Assembly (NCBI RefSeq): GCF_003544875.1
Contig: NZ_CP032093.1
Coordinates: forward strand, 1,550,001 to 1,614,000
Source of the DNA: Vibrio alfacsensis
Lineage (GTDB): Bacteria > Pseudomonadota > Gammaproteobacteria > Enterobacterales > Vibrionaceae
DNA length: 64,000 bases
Direction: 5' to 3'
Both the position numbers and the translations under genes were made by a program. Under the pieces are notes generated by a model. The model saw only the letters and a program-made list of their open reading frames with translations. It was not told where the DNA came from and did not search any database. Position 1 is the first letter of the stretch; each line of letters begins with the position of its first letter. Shown here one piece after another: positions 28,332 through 36,596 of this stretch.

Positions 28332-31187
28332 TTACGCTTTACGAATGTTACATAGGGTTACTTTTGTTTCCTGCATCAAAGTAACAGGGTCGTAACCATA
28401 AGTGGTTGCTGTGTTAGCGGCTTCGCCAATCACATAAGGATCTGTACCTTCTGGGTACTTAGAACGTAGGTCTTCACCTTCGAACTTACCACCAAAGTGG
28501 AACGGCAAGAACGCAAGTCCCGGTTTAACACGACGGGTTACCATCGCTTTCACCTTGATACGGCCTTTTTCTGCACCCTCAACCCAAACGTCATCGCCAT
28601 CTTTGAAGCCAAGATCGTTTGCATCTTTCGGGTTCACTTCAACGAACATTTCTTGTTGAAGTTCAGCAAGCCATGGGTTTGAACGCGTCTCTTCACCACC
28701 CCCTTCGTACTCAACCAGACGACCAGAAGTCAGAATAATTGGGTATTCTCCAGACTTGTCTTCTTTTTGAATAGACTTGTAAAGCGTTGGTACACGGAAG
28801 ATGGCTTCTTTGTCGTCCCAAGTTGGGTAATCCGTTACAAGGTCACGACGTGGCGTGTATAGCGGCTCACGGTGTAGTGGTACGCGGTCTGGGAATGTCC
28901 AAACAATCGCACGCGCTTTCGCGTTACCAAATGGAATACAACCGTGCTTAATTGCTACACGTTGAATACCGCCGGACAGGTCAGTTTTCCAGTTTTTACC
29001 TTCCGCTGCTGCTTTTTCTTCAGCCGTTAGGTCGTCCCACCAACCAAGCTGTTTAATTAGCTTGTCAGAGAACTCTGGGTAACCGTCTTTGATTTCACAG
29101 CCTTTAGAGTAGCTGTCTTCAGCAAGTAGGCTTTGACCTTCGAATTCCACACCGAAACGTGTGCGGAAGTTACCACCACCTTCTGCAACCGTCTTAGACG
29201 TATCGTAAAGAATGTGTGTGCCAGGGTGCTTCATCTCTGGCGTACCCCAACATGGCCAAGGTAGACCGTAAGTCTCACCATTCACAGGACCGCCCTCTGC
29301 TTCCAGGGAAGTCTTGTGGAATGTGTGCCAGTTTTGTTGGTGTGCTTTTAGACGCTCAGGACTTTGACCAGTGTAACCGATAGTCCACATACCTTTGTTG
29401 AACTCGCGAGTAATGTCTTCGATCACTGGCTGATTGTTTTCAACACGGATATTTTTGAACAGTACATCTTCGTAGCCCAGTTTCTTCGTCAGCAGGTACA
29501 TGATTTCATGGTCAGGCTTAGACTCAAACAATGGTTCGATTACCTGATCACGCCACTGAATAGAACGGTTAGAAGCCGTCACACTGCCGTGTGTTTCGAA
29601 TTGAGTTGTGGCTGGAAGTAAGTAAACGCCGTCTGTACGATCGTTCATTACTGCTGCAACTGTTGGGTATGGATCAACAATGACCATCATATCCAGCTTC
29701 TGCATCGCCTTTTTCATCTCAGGACCACGGGTCTGAGAGTTTACTGCGTGCCCCCAATAGAACATCGCACGGATATTTTCACGTTGACGAATGTTGTCTT
29801 TGTTTTCAAGAACACCATCCACCCAACGAGATACAGGGATACCTGCACTATTCATTGGCTTTTGACCGCCGTAAGCGTTGTCATCAAAGCGACCTTTGAT
29901 CCAGTCAAAGTCGATATCCCATACTTTCGACCAGTGACGCCATGAACCTTCAGATAGACCGTAGTAGCCAGGTAGTGTATCAGATAGTACGCCAAGGTCA
30001 GTTGCGCCCTGAACGTTATCGTGACCACGGAAGATGTTTGCACCGCCGCCTGATTTACCGATGTTACCTAGCGCAAGCTCAAGTACACAATAAGCACGAG
30101 TGTTGTTGTTACCAGTAGTATGTTGAGTACCACCCATACACCACACGATACAACCCGGACGGTTTTCAGAGAGTAGTTTCGCGGTTTGATAAACTTCAGA
30201 TTCAGGAACGCCCGTTACGCGTTCAACTTCAGCAGGTGTCCACTTCGCTACTTCAGCACGGATTTCATCCATACCGAATACACGTTGACGAATGAACTCT
30301 TTGTCTTCCCACTGGTTAGCAAATACATGCCATAGAACGCCCCAAATGAAAGCAACGTCTGAACCCGGACGCAATGACACATAATGATCCGATTTCGCAG
30401 CTGTACGAGTACGACGAGGATCCGCAACGACAATTTTACAGTTGTTCTTCTCTTTCGCGATCAGAATGTGCTGCATGGCAACTGGGTGTGCTTCTGCAGG
30501 GTTAGAACCAATGAACAGCATTGACTTACAGTTATGCATATCATTGAAAGAGTTAGTCATCGCGCCGTAGCCCCAAGTGTTTGCTACACCGGCAACGGTT
30601 GTTGAGTGACAGATACGCGCTTGGTGATCAACGTTGTTGGTACCCCAAAGTGACGCCATCTTACGGTATAAGTACGCTTGTTCGTTACTGTGTTTCGCAC
30701 TTCCCAACCAGTAAACTGAATCTGGACCCGACTCTTTACGGATGTCCATCACCTTGTTACCGATTTCTTCAATCGCTTGATCCCAAGAAAGCTTCTTCCA
30801 CTTACCGTTTTCAAGTTTCATTGGGTATTTTAGACGACGTTCACCATGGCCGTGCTCACGAAGAGCGGCACCTTTTGCACAGTGTCCACCAGCGTTAAAT
30901 GGGTGGTCGAAAGCAGGCTCTTGACCTGTCCAAACACCATCTTGAACCTCAGCGTAAATACCACAACCCACAGAGCAGTGTGAACAGATCGTACGTTTCT
31001 GCTCAACTTTTGCTTCTGGATCAACGCTTTTTGCTTGTGCTTTTTTCATCATGCCTGGTGCAAATAGGCTTGCACCAACAACAGCACCACCAGCAGCAAG
31101 CGAGGTGTTCTTCATGAAAGCACGACGTGAAACGCCAAGCTGATTAGTTTCTTTGCTCACACTGTCGGAGCGTTTGACAAGTTTCAT
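28332..31187 (-). CDS. fdhA: formate dehydrogenase catalytic (alpha) subunit, Cys type
   Basis: 951 residues. A Tat signal peptide (SRRAFMKNTSLAAGG) targets the folded protein to the periplasm. CSHCSVGCGIYAEVQDG with a later GGHCAKG binds [4Fe-4S]. RICHSTTVAG holds the active-site Cys where E. coli FdnG/FdhF has selenocysteine. Bis-MGD-binding molybdopterin oxidoreductase domains follow, with a C-terminal DUF dinucleotide-binding domain. It oxidises formate to CO2. The metal may be Mo or W; the nearby tungstate importer makes W plausible. Preceded by fdhX, with an AGGAG-like site. Confidence 0.95.
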   Translation of the reverse strand: MKLVKRSDSVSKETNQLGVSRRAFMKNTSLAAGGAVVGASLFAPGMMKKAQAKSVDPEAKVEQKRTICSHCSVGCGIYAEVQDGVWTGQEPAFDHPFNAGGHCAKGAALREHGHGERRLKYPMKLENGKWKKLSWDQAIEEIGNKVMDIRKESGPDSVYWLGSAKHSNEQAYLYRKMASLWGTNNVDHQARICHSTTVAGVANTWGYGAMTNSFNDMHNCKSMLFIGSNPAEAHPVAMQHILIAKEKNNCKIVVADPRRTRTAAKSDHYVSLRPGSDVAFIWGVLWHVFANQWEDKEFIRQRVFGMDEIRAEVAKWTPAEVERVTGVPESEVYQTAKLLSENRPGCIVWCMGGTQHTTGNNNTRAYCVLELALGNIGKSGGGANIFRGHDNVQGATDLGVLSDTLPGYYGLSEGSWRHWSKVWDIDFDWIKGRFDDNAYGGQKPMNSAGIPVSRWVDGVLENKDNIRQRENIRAMFYWGHAVNSQTRGPEMKKAMQKLDMMVIVDPYPTVAAVMNDRTDGVYLLPATTQFETHGSVTASNRSIQWRDQVIEPLFESKPDHEIMYLLTKKLGYEDVLFKNIRVENNQPVIEDITREFNKGMWTIGYTGQSPERLKAHQQNWHTFHKTSLEAEGGPVNGETYGLPWPCWGTPEMKHPGTHILYDTSKTVAEGGGNFRTRFGVEFEGQSLLAEDSYSKGCEIKDGYPEFSDKLIKQLGWWDDLTAEEKAAAEGKNWKTDLSGGIQRVAIKHGCIPFGNAKARAIVWTFPDRVPLHREPLYTPRRDLVTDYPTWDDKEAIFRVPTLYKSIQKEDKSGEYPIILTSGRLVEYEGGGEETRSNPWLAELQQEMFVEVNPKDANDLGFKDGDDVWVEGAEKGRIKVKAMVTRRVKPGLAFLPFHFGGKFEGEDLRSKYPEGTDPYVIGEAANTATTYGYDPVTLMQETKVTLCNIRKA

Positions 31188-31197
31188 CCGTTATCTC

Positions 31198-31401
31198 CTA
31201 AAGTGTTTCGTAGTAATCGCGAATGTGTTGAGTTTCACGATACCCTTTCTTCTTCACGTCTTTTTCAGAAGATTCAACCGTTTCTGAAGCGCTTGCCACT
31301 TTTGTTGTACCAGCGACAACCGCACCAGCAACGGCCGCAGTTGTTAAGCCTTTCAGGATATCCCTGCGGCTTGTGTTTATTTCATTATTATCTTTCATCA
31401 T
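31198..31401 (-). CDS. fdhX: small Tat-signal protein of the formate dehydrogenase cluster
   Basis: 67 residues: Tat motif TSRRDILKGLTTAAVAGAVVAG followed by only about 30 charged residues ending RDYYETL. Such tiny Tat proteins sit ahead of fdhA in Shewanella and Vibrio clusters; the role is unknown, perhaps as a Tat-escort or a fourth subunit. The gene is 10 bases upstream of fdhA. Confidence 0.75.
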   Translation of the reverse strand: MMKDNNEINTSRRDILKGLTTAAVAGAVVAGTTKVASASETVESSEKDVKKKGYRETQHIRDYYETL

Positions 31402-31471
31402 TGCTTCCTTACCTTACGGTAGATCTTTGGAGGCATACGCCCCTCTATCGATATGACCAAGTACTGCTCGA

Positions 31472-32102
31472 TTACTCGTAATCAGTGACGTTTTTCACAT
31501 CAATTTTTAATTTATGTTTACTGCTTTGGGTGTTCACACTAAAACGAACTTGCTCTAGCGTTAAAAATGCATCGCATAGATGAGCGACGGGCTTATAGAA
31601 TTTCGCGTTATTAGCGTTTTCTAGTTGCTTAGTGAATGAGCCAAACCAAGGTGCAAGATGTTTATTAAACACCGTTTGTTGCAGCGTTTCTTCTTCATTG
31701 GTTAGCATCGACATGACTTCGCAAAGTGCGGCAATGTGATCTTCTGGTTCTTTGACGTTTTCATCACGTTCAAAACCTAGCAACTTCAAATCATGACGAA
31801 TTTCAGCCAAAGGCTTTTCCATAATGGAACCTGTCATATGCCATGATCCAAAAGGCATCACTTCGCCGCGCCCGATACCAATAAAAGATCTTGGTATTCA
31901 TCTTCTAGCGCTTCGCGATTTGATTCTTTCGCCGCTTGTTGCAAGGCGAGCCACGCTTTTGCATTGCACTTTCTGATGGTTCAACTTCTAATGAGCTCAG
32001 AAATTCAATCATTTCAGACGTTGGTGCACCGCGAAAAAGGGCTGACAGAACTAAGTAAATCTCTGTTCTCAGTGTTTGTTCTTGTTCTAGTTGCGTATCC
32101 AC
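31472..32102 (-). CDS. TorD/DmsD-family chaperone (frameshifted as sequenced)
   Basis: About 209 residues. The all-helical Tat proofreading chaperone family has the core motif seen here: DLFIGIGRGEVMPFGSWHMTG. It probably binds the FdhA or FdhX Tat signal and delays export until the cofactor is in. Two breaks: near 31965, one base too few in CAAAAGCGTGG, and near 31890, one T too few in CTTTTATT. With both restored, residues read MQKAWLALQQAAKESNREAL into EDEYQDLFIGIGRG. C-terminal part is open to 31472. Confidence 0.75.
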
Positions 32103-32111
32103 TGCGAGCTC

Positions 32112-33812
32112 CTAGTATTTAAGTTGTTTCATTGGATCTGTCGCCATCGATTCAAACATATCGATCACACGACAATCTTCACACATCGCAATACGGTTAA
32201 TTGCCGCTTCATCTGAGAAATGAGAGTGACCACGTAACTTAGTCTGTAGCATGTCAATCATAGATTGCGGAGCGAAAGGTTTGTGACAACGAACACATTC
32301 CGCTGCTTTTTCCTCATGAATGACAACCGCTTTCTGACGTTCTTCTTTTACCCAGTTCATGCGAGGTGTTAGCGTCAGAACATTTTCAGGACACGCTTTT
32401 GCACATAAGCCACATTGAATGCAGTCTTGTTCAACGAACTTAAGCGATGGCGAGTCACCGTCAGTATGCAGAGCGCGTGTTGGACAAACCGCTACACAAC
32501 TCATGCACAACGTACAATCTTTGCTTTCACAAGAAACATTGCCATAAGGCGCATTCGCTGGCAGTTCAACAATGTTTTCTACTGGAATACGTGAAGACGT
32601 CATTGCATCAAGCGCAGTAAACAAACGCTGACGCTTATTACCTTGTAGATCGCCTAACGCAAGATCGAACGGGTCAGTGCAAAGTGTTGGTGGACCTTCG
32701 CGTAGTGACTCTAAGTAAAGGATATCAATCGTTTCTTTTGCGATACCTAATTGATCAAGCAGCTCTTGCGCGATACCTACTTCATTATTAAGTACACGAA
32801 TGATGGTTTGCGGCATAAAGCGAGAAGCCGCAAAAAGAACTTGAGTTGCACCGTTAACCAGCGCAGCGAACCAAGTATCGATACCGATAGACGGCAGTTC
32901 TTCAACTACAATAGGAATCACGTTATCTGGTAGTGCTTTAAGTGCCATTACATTGTATGTTTCATGGCGAGAACTACAGATAAGAACGATAGGATCAAGT
33001 CCACCAGCAAGCTCGTAATTCGCTAACGTACGCTCAATAAATTTCTGTGTTTCTTCAGGGTTTGGTAGTGCGTAATGAATGGCTTCTGTTGGACAAGCCG
33101 TTGCACACGTACCGACACCTTGACAAAGGTAAGGGTTGATCTCAATTCGATGACCCGTTTTGTCACTGCCCTCACTTGATAGCGCCCCTGCAGGACAAGC
33201 ATCCACACAACGCTCACAGCCTTTTACGCCACGAGAGCTATGCGCACATAGATCGGTATTTAGACGAAAGAACTTAGGCTTGTCGAATGTCCCCATCAAC
33301 GTTGGGATTTCTTCAAGTGCTTCAGCAAGTTTCGGATAGCCACGGCCAACTGGGTAGTACCCAGGAACCGGAACTTCTTCTGACATACAGCTATTGAGGC
33401 AAAGATCCAAAACGATATCGAAACAATCACTATTGATTGCAACTTTCGCTAAGTTGTTTGTCAGGCCATGATTCTCAATAAGGACTTCAAATGTACCTAA
33501 GAAACCTGATACCTGAACGGAGTTTGCATAATACAGACCAGCGTTTTCCCCTTTCTCACCATCCGTAGAAAGTAAAGTCACGCTATTCATTTGAGACAAT
33601 TGTGCGGCTGCACTCTCAATGATCGCTGTTGGACCAACAATCAGTGTATTACCACCACTTTCGTAGCTCACCGTTGGTGGGATAAGATTCGTCAACTCTA
33701 CGGTATTATCAAACGCATACAGGCGTGCTTTACCGTTATTGGAAGTTGCTTGTTCTAATAATTGTTTCAACATTGCTCGGTTCCATCTATGAACATGGAT
33801 AGTCTTTTCCAT
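32112..33812 (-). CDS. polyferredoxin-like 4Fe-4S protein of the fdh operon
   Basis: 566 residues, cytoplasmic, no signal peptide. Cysteine clusters in order: CAHSSRGVKGCERCVDACP, CQGVGTCATACP, CTLCMSCVAVCP and CIQCGLCAKACPENVLT (four [4Fe-4S] sites) and a C-terminal CVRCHKPF ... CEDCR pair that may bind zinc. The central part resembles a Rossmann-like subunit. Homologues accompany respiratory formate dehydrogenases of Shewanella and Vibrio; a role in electron supply or cofactor maturation is inferred. It is the first gene of the operon, behind a predicted sigma54 promoter. Confidence 0.85.
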   Translation of the reverse strand: MEKTIHVHRWNRAMLKQLLEQATSNNGKARLYAFDNTVELTNLIPPTVSYESGGNTLIVGPTAIIESAAAQLSQMNSVTLLSTDGEKGENAGLYYANSVQVSGFLGTFEVLIENHGLTNNLAKVAINSDCFDIVLDLCLNSCMSEEVPVPGYYPVGRGYPKLAEALEEIPTLMGTFDKPKFFRLNTDLCAHSSRGVKGCERCVDACPAGALSSEGSDKTGHRIEINPYLCQGVGTCATACPTEAIHYALPNPEETQKFIERTLANYELAGGLDPIVLICSSRHETYNVMALKALPDNVIPIVVEELPSIGIDTWFAALVNGATQVLFAASRFMPQTIIRVLNNEVGIAQELLDQLGIAKETIDILYLESLREGPPTLCTDPFDLALGDLQGNKRQRLFTALDAMTSSRIPVENIVELPANAPYGNVSCESKDCTLCMSCVAVCPTRALHTDGDSPSLKFVEQDCIQCGLCAKACPENVLTLTPRMNWVKEERQKAVVIHEEKAAECVRCHKPFAPQSMIDMLQTKLRGHSHFSDEAAINRIAMCEDCRVIDMFESMATDPMKQLKY

Positions 33813-33820
33813 CTTTCATT

Positions 33821-33932
33821 GTAGTTAGCAGGGACAATTCTGCTGTCCAACTTGTCAGTAACTACCCTTTTGAGTAGTAAATCCATGGGTTTATGGATTG
33901 CCCCTTTTGTTTACTTCAACAAAACTGGTAAT
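33821..33932 (-). promoter_or_regulatory. structured 5' leader of the fdh operon
   Basis: Between the predicted start site (about 33932) and the ATG at 33812 there are three hairpins: AATCCAT 33880-33886 with ATGGATT 33893-33899; GGACA 33832-33836 with TGTCC 33844-33848; and an enclosing stem GTAGTTA 33821-33827 with TAACTAC 33859-33865. The outer stem ends nine bases before the start codon, so it could affect ribosome access. No known riboswitch recognised. Confidence 0.4.
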
Positions 33933-33942
33933 GCCCGTTTAT

Positions 33943-33958
33943 AGCAAATGTCGTGCCA
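33943..33958 (-). promoter_or_regulatory. sigma54 promoter of the fdh operon
   Basis: Minus strand TGGCAC-GACAT-TTGCT: perfect -24 and -12 elements with ten bases between GG and GC. Predicted start about 33932, 120 bases before the first gene of the operon. Confidence 0.75.
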
Positions 33959-34011
33959 ATTAGATTATGTCTATTTATCAGCTAATTATCGTCTTTTGTA
34001 AAAGTTAAGTA

Positions 34012-34045
34012 TAAAAACCGACCGAGACATTTTGTCCCAGTCGGT
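34012..34045 (-). terminator. terminator of the DUF3305/3306 operon
   Basis: 13-bp stem on the minus strand (ACCGACTGGGACA / TGTCTCGGTCGGT, loop AAA) followed by TTTTT; 67 bases past the stop at 34112. The inner part, GAGACA-TTT-TGTCCC on the plus strand, also resembles the proposed activator site. Confidence 0.75.
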
Positions 34046-34084
34046 TCATTGCGTGTTTAGTCAAAATGTACCTATTCTTTGTGT

Positions 34085-34099
34085 GGTATATTTTGTCCC
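34085..34099. promoter_or_regulatory. candidate activator site upstream of the fdh sigma54 promoter
   Basis: GGTATA-TTT-TGTCCC fits GGKACA-N3-TGTMCC with one mismatch, about 155-165 bases upstream of the predicted start. A half site TGTACC lies at 34067-34072. The same pattern occurs upstream of tupA. Confidence 0.4.
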
Positions 34100-34111
34100 A
34101 TTTCTTCACTG

Positions 34112-34693
34112 TTAAATTTCGTCTCTGGAATACCATTTTATCAGATACTGTTTTATATACAGCCCTTTTTCTTCTTCGAGAGTTACCTCACTTTCCGAGA
34201 GTTCTGATTCAACCGCTTCAACATCACTTTCTGTAGTAGATTCAATAGCTTGGGCATTGTCTTCCACAGGTTCTTCTACTGCTTCATCTTCCGTTTCCTC
34301 TTTCACCCAATTACGCAGTGTTTCTGCTACGCCCTCTGATAGTGACTTAAGGTTACTGTAGTCATCATCATAATCGTCTAAACCATCACGAATATTGAAC
34401 TCTTCAGATAAAAACATTTTACGCAATGCCGCTTTCTTAACACTTTCTGATGCTTCAGAGACCAATAGCTGTGCAACGGACATTTCTTCTGGCTCTGTTG
34501 GCTCAGATGTCGTGCTTTCAGTAGGCGCCACCGTCGTTTCTGCTTGTTGAACGTCGGCCTCATCCGTTGATTGTGCTTGTGCTACTTCTGCCTCGGTAGA
34601 ATCACTAGCCGTGAATGCCTCTGCTTCTACCTGCTCTGTTGTTGACTCTTCTAACTTACGTTTCGACCAACGGCTAAAAAAACTAGTTGCCAT
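34112..34693 (-). CDS. DUF3306 protein
   Basis: 193 residues, strongly acidic and low complexity (Glu, Thr, Ser, Ala), with the family core FFSRWSKRKLE at the N terminus and LRKMFLSEEFNIRDGLDDYDDDY with YSNLKSLSEG in the middle. No TM or signal peptide. DUF3306 genes regularly accompany respiratory formate dehydrogenases, but no activity is known. It overlaps the DUF3305 gene by 11 bases. Confidence 0.8.
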   Translation of the reverse strand: MATSFFSRWSKRKLEESTTEQVEAEAFTASDSTEAEVAQAQSTDEADVQQAETTVAPTESTTSEPTEPEEMSVAQLLVSEASESVKKAALRKMFLSEEFNIRDGLDDYDDDYSNLKSLSEGVAETLRNWVKEETEDEAVEEPVEDNAQAIESTTESDVEAVESELSESEVTLEEEKGLYIKQYLIKWYSRDEI

Positions 34694-35147
34694 TCGCTCT
34701 ACCCGCTCCTTTGCGTTTTTTGCGTCTTACTTCAATCAGTTCACCATGACGGCCTATGAATGCTTCCATCCACGCTTGTACCGCCAAAGGCATGTCATTA
34801 GACAATACTAAATTGTCACCATCCATATACTGCGCTGCGACCGTTTGTGAGGCTGTCAGCAGTTGAATGGTTGGTTGTTCACCAGAATCCTCGTTATCCA
34901 TCACTAAAAAGAGTTTTGGCTGCTGTGAACTTAAATTGAAACGATAATCAGAGCGCTCGTCTTTGTGTAACTGAAGTAGACACACATGCTGAGTCTCTTC
35001 CGTTGGGGCGATGTCAAACGCCATGAGTTGCCATTGAGTCGTTACCCAAATACCAGTCGTAATTTCATGTTCAACTAACTCGATACCAATCGGCCATGAT
35101 GCTTCTGTTTTTTCGAATTCTGTTCCAAACTCTTTTGTATCCGACAT
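34683..35147 (-). CDS. DUF3305 protein
   Basis: 154 residues. ASWPIGIELVEHEITTGIWVTTQWQLMAFD is the family pattern, and a basic tail (VRRKKRKGAGRANG) ends the protein. Soluble. Linked in many genomes to DUF3306 and formate dehydrogenase; function unknown. A sigma54-like promoter lies at 35197-35212 just upstream. Confidence 0.8.
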   Translation of the reverse strand: MSDTKEFGTEFEKTEASWPIGIELVEHEITTGIWVTTQWQLMAFDIAPTEETQHVCLLQLHKDERSDYRFNLSSQQPKLFLVMDNEDSGEQPTIQLLTASQTVAAQYMDGDNLVLSNDMPLAVQAWMEAFIGRHGELIEVRRKKRKGAGRANGN

Positions 35148-35196
35148 AACTCACCCAATTTTATACGTTGTTTTCGTTTTTAATCCCGCAACTGAA

Positions 35197-35212
35197 AGCA
35201 ATAAACAAGCCA
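35197..35212 (-). promoter_or_regulatory. possible sigma54 promoter of DUF3305/3306
   Basis: Minus strand TGGCTT-GTTTA-TTGCT: GG and GC are ten bases apart, with one weak position (T for A in -24). Predicted start about 35187, 40 bases before the ATG. No matching activator dyad seen upstream. Confidence 0.45.
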
Positions 35213-35516
35213 AAGTAACAAGTGCCACCAAACAATTCATAATAAACCATTCGCAATAAACCGTGCCAAATAAACAAGCGGCAACAAACAAGTCCGTTTA
35301 CACTCACAATTACGTGAACCATCAATACAACCCTAGTAAAACTGTCATTTATATCCTGTTTTATTCGTGCGAGAGTCTCGGATTAACCTAAAATTGACAG
35401 AAACCGAGCATTTTGTTGCTCAATGGCTATGTTGGAATAAGAATTGCTTTACGAATTTTGAAATAACAAACGACTTATCGATGAGAGTATTACGTTACTC
35501 TCTTATTCATCAGGAC

Positions 35517-36347
35517 ATGACTGTGGTAAAACCAAACATTATCAAAACCAGTGAGAATCCCCTTCAAACCATCGAAGTAGAAGTATACGACGAGTATGGA
35601 GAAAAGCTCACCAAGCAAATTGCCTGTGAACGCCCTCTTACGGTTATGCTCAACTGGAAAGAAATCGTCACACTAATGACGCTTGGTTCCCGTCCAGAAG
35701 CGCTGGTGTTAGGTTATTTAAAGAATCAGAGCTTTCTTTCAGATCCTGAAGCGATTGAATCGGTGATCATTGATTGGGAAACCCACTCTGCTGCCGTAAT
35801 CACCAAAGAAAATACAGAACACTTAGAAAGTGCCTTAAAGAAGAAAACCGTAACGTCAGGTTGCGGTCAAGGCACGATGTACGGCAATGTAATGAAGCAA
35901 CTTGAAGATTATCAAGTTCCTCAAGTACCACTTAAACAATCAGAGATCTACACCGCATTAGAAGCGCTTACTCATTATAATGATACCTACAAAAAAGCCG
36001 GCGCAGTGCATGGCTGTGCGGTGTGTAAAGGTAATGAAGTGCTGTCTTTTGTGGAAGATGTTGGTCGTCACAATGCGGTTGATACGTTAGCTGGCGAAAT
36101 GTGGCTAAACCAAGAAACAGGTGACGACAAAATTTTCTACACTACCGGTCGCTTGACTTCAGAGATGGTGATTAAGGTTGCTCAAATGGGCATTCCTGTT
36201 CTGTTATCTCGTTCTGGCGTGACCCAAATGGGGTTAGATTTGGCGAAGAAATTCGGCATTACCACAATAGCACGTGCTAAAGGGTTACGCTTCCAAGTCT
36301 TTACCGGTGCAGAAAAAATTGATTTTGATGTAAAAGGGAATCAATAG
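35517..36347 (+). CDS. fdhD: formate dehydrogenase accessory sulfurtransferase FdhD
   Basis: 276 residues from ATG 35517, the family length; the frame is open back to 35367 but no homologue needs the extra 50 residues. SGCGQGTMYG and the mobile VHGCAVCKGNE cysteine loop carry sulfur from IscS to the bis-MGD cofactor of formate dehydrogenase. VEDVGRHNAVDTLAGE and YTTGRLTSEMVIKVAQMGIP are typical. It is divergent from the DUF3305/3306 pair. Confidence 0.93.
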   Translation: MTVVKPNIIKTSENPLQTIEVEVYDEYGEKLTKQIACERPLTVMLNWKEIVTLMTLGSRPEALVLGYLKNQSFLSDPEAIESVIIDWETHSAAVITKENTEHLESALKKKTVTSGCGQGTMYGNVMKQLEDYQVPQVPLKQSEIYTALEALTHYNDTYKKAGAVHGCAVCKGNEVLSFVEDVGRHNAVDTLAGEMWLNQETGDDKIFYTTGRLTSEMVIKVAQMGIPVLLSRSGVTQMGLDLAKKFGITTIARAKGLRFQVFTGAEKIDFDVKGNQ

Positions 36348-36413
36348 CGTCACACCTATTCATCAGGTAAAATGAAAAAGTGTAATAATACAGATTCACA
36401 AAGGATGTGAACT

Positions 36414-36531
36414 ATGTACAACGATCAACTGTGGGATTATCTACTCACCTAGCGGGCTTATTATTTCAATGTTGATTACTTTCGGCCTTGTTGGAATCGT
36501 TGCCTACCTGACGAGACAGTTTAAGGATTGA
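36414..36531 (+). CDS. small single-TM protein, DUF3149-like (frameshifted as sequenced)
   Basis: A short gene with AAGGATG just before ATG 36414: MYNDQLWDYLLT, then a stop as sequenced. Adding a base near 36450 (at ACCTAGC) gives SGLIISMLITFGLVGIVAYL and TRQFKD with TGA at 36529-36531, about 39 residues with one TM. The length and pattern suit DUF3149 but I am not certain. Terminator at 36542-36570. Confidence 0.55.
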
Positions 36532-36541
36532 TACTGACATA

Positions 36542-36570
36542 AAAAAAGACCTCATATTGAGGTCTTTTTT
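36542..36570. terminator. bidirectional terminator between the small gene and ybiT
   Basis: AAAAAAGACCTCA / TGAGGTCTTTTTT perfect 13-bp stem with a three-base loop. Confidence 0.85.
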
Positions 36571-36596
36571 GTTATCAAGTCTTTACTAGAACATCG

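Noticed and set aside
27918..28355. Plus-strand ORF of 145 codons
   Set aside because: Antisense shadow of fdhB; the minus-strand frame has four clear Fe-S motifs.
30560..30640. Selenocysteine codon in fdhA
   Set aside because: The active-site codon in RICHSTTVAG encodes Cys, not TGA, so no SECIS element is needed.
34024..34038. GAGACA-TTT-TGTCCC as an activator site
   Set aside because: It fits the dyad but is fully explained as the inner part of the terminator stem at 34012-34045, so I do not count it as independent evidence.
35240..35260. Minus-strand TGGCAC...TTGC near 35240-35256 as sigma54 promoter
   Set aside because: Spacing between GG and GC is 11 bases, one too many; the 35197-35212 site has correct spacing.
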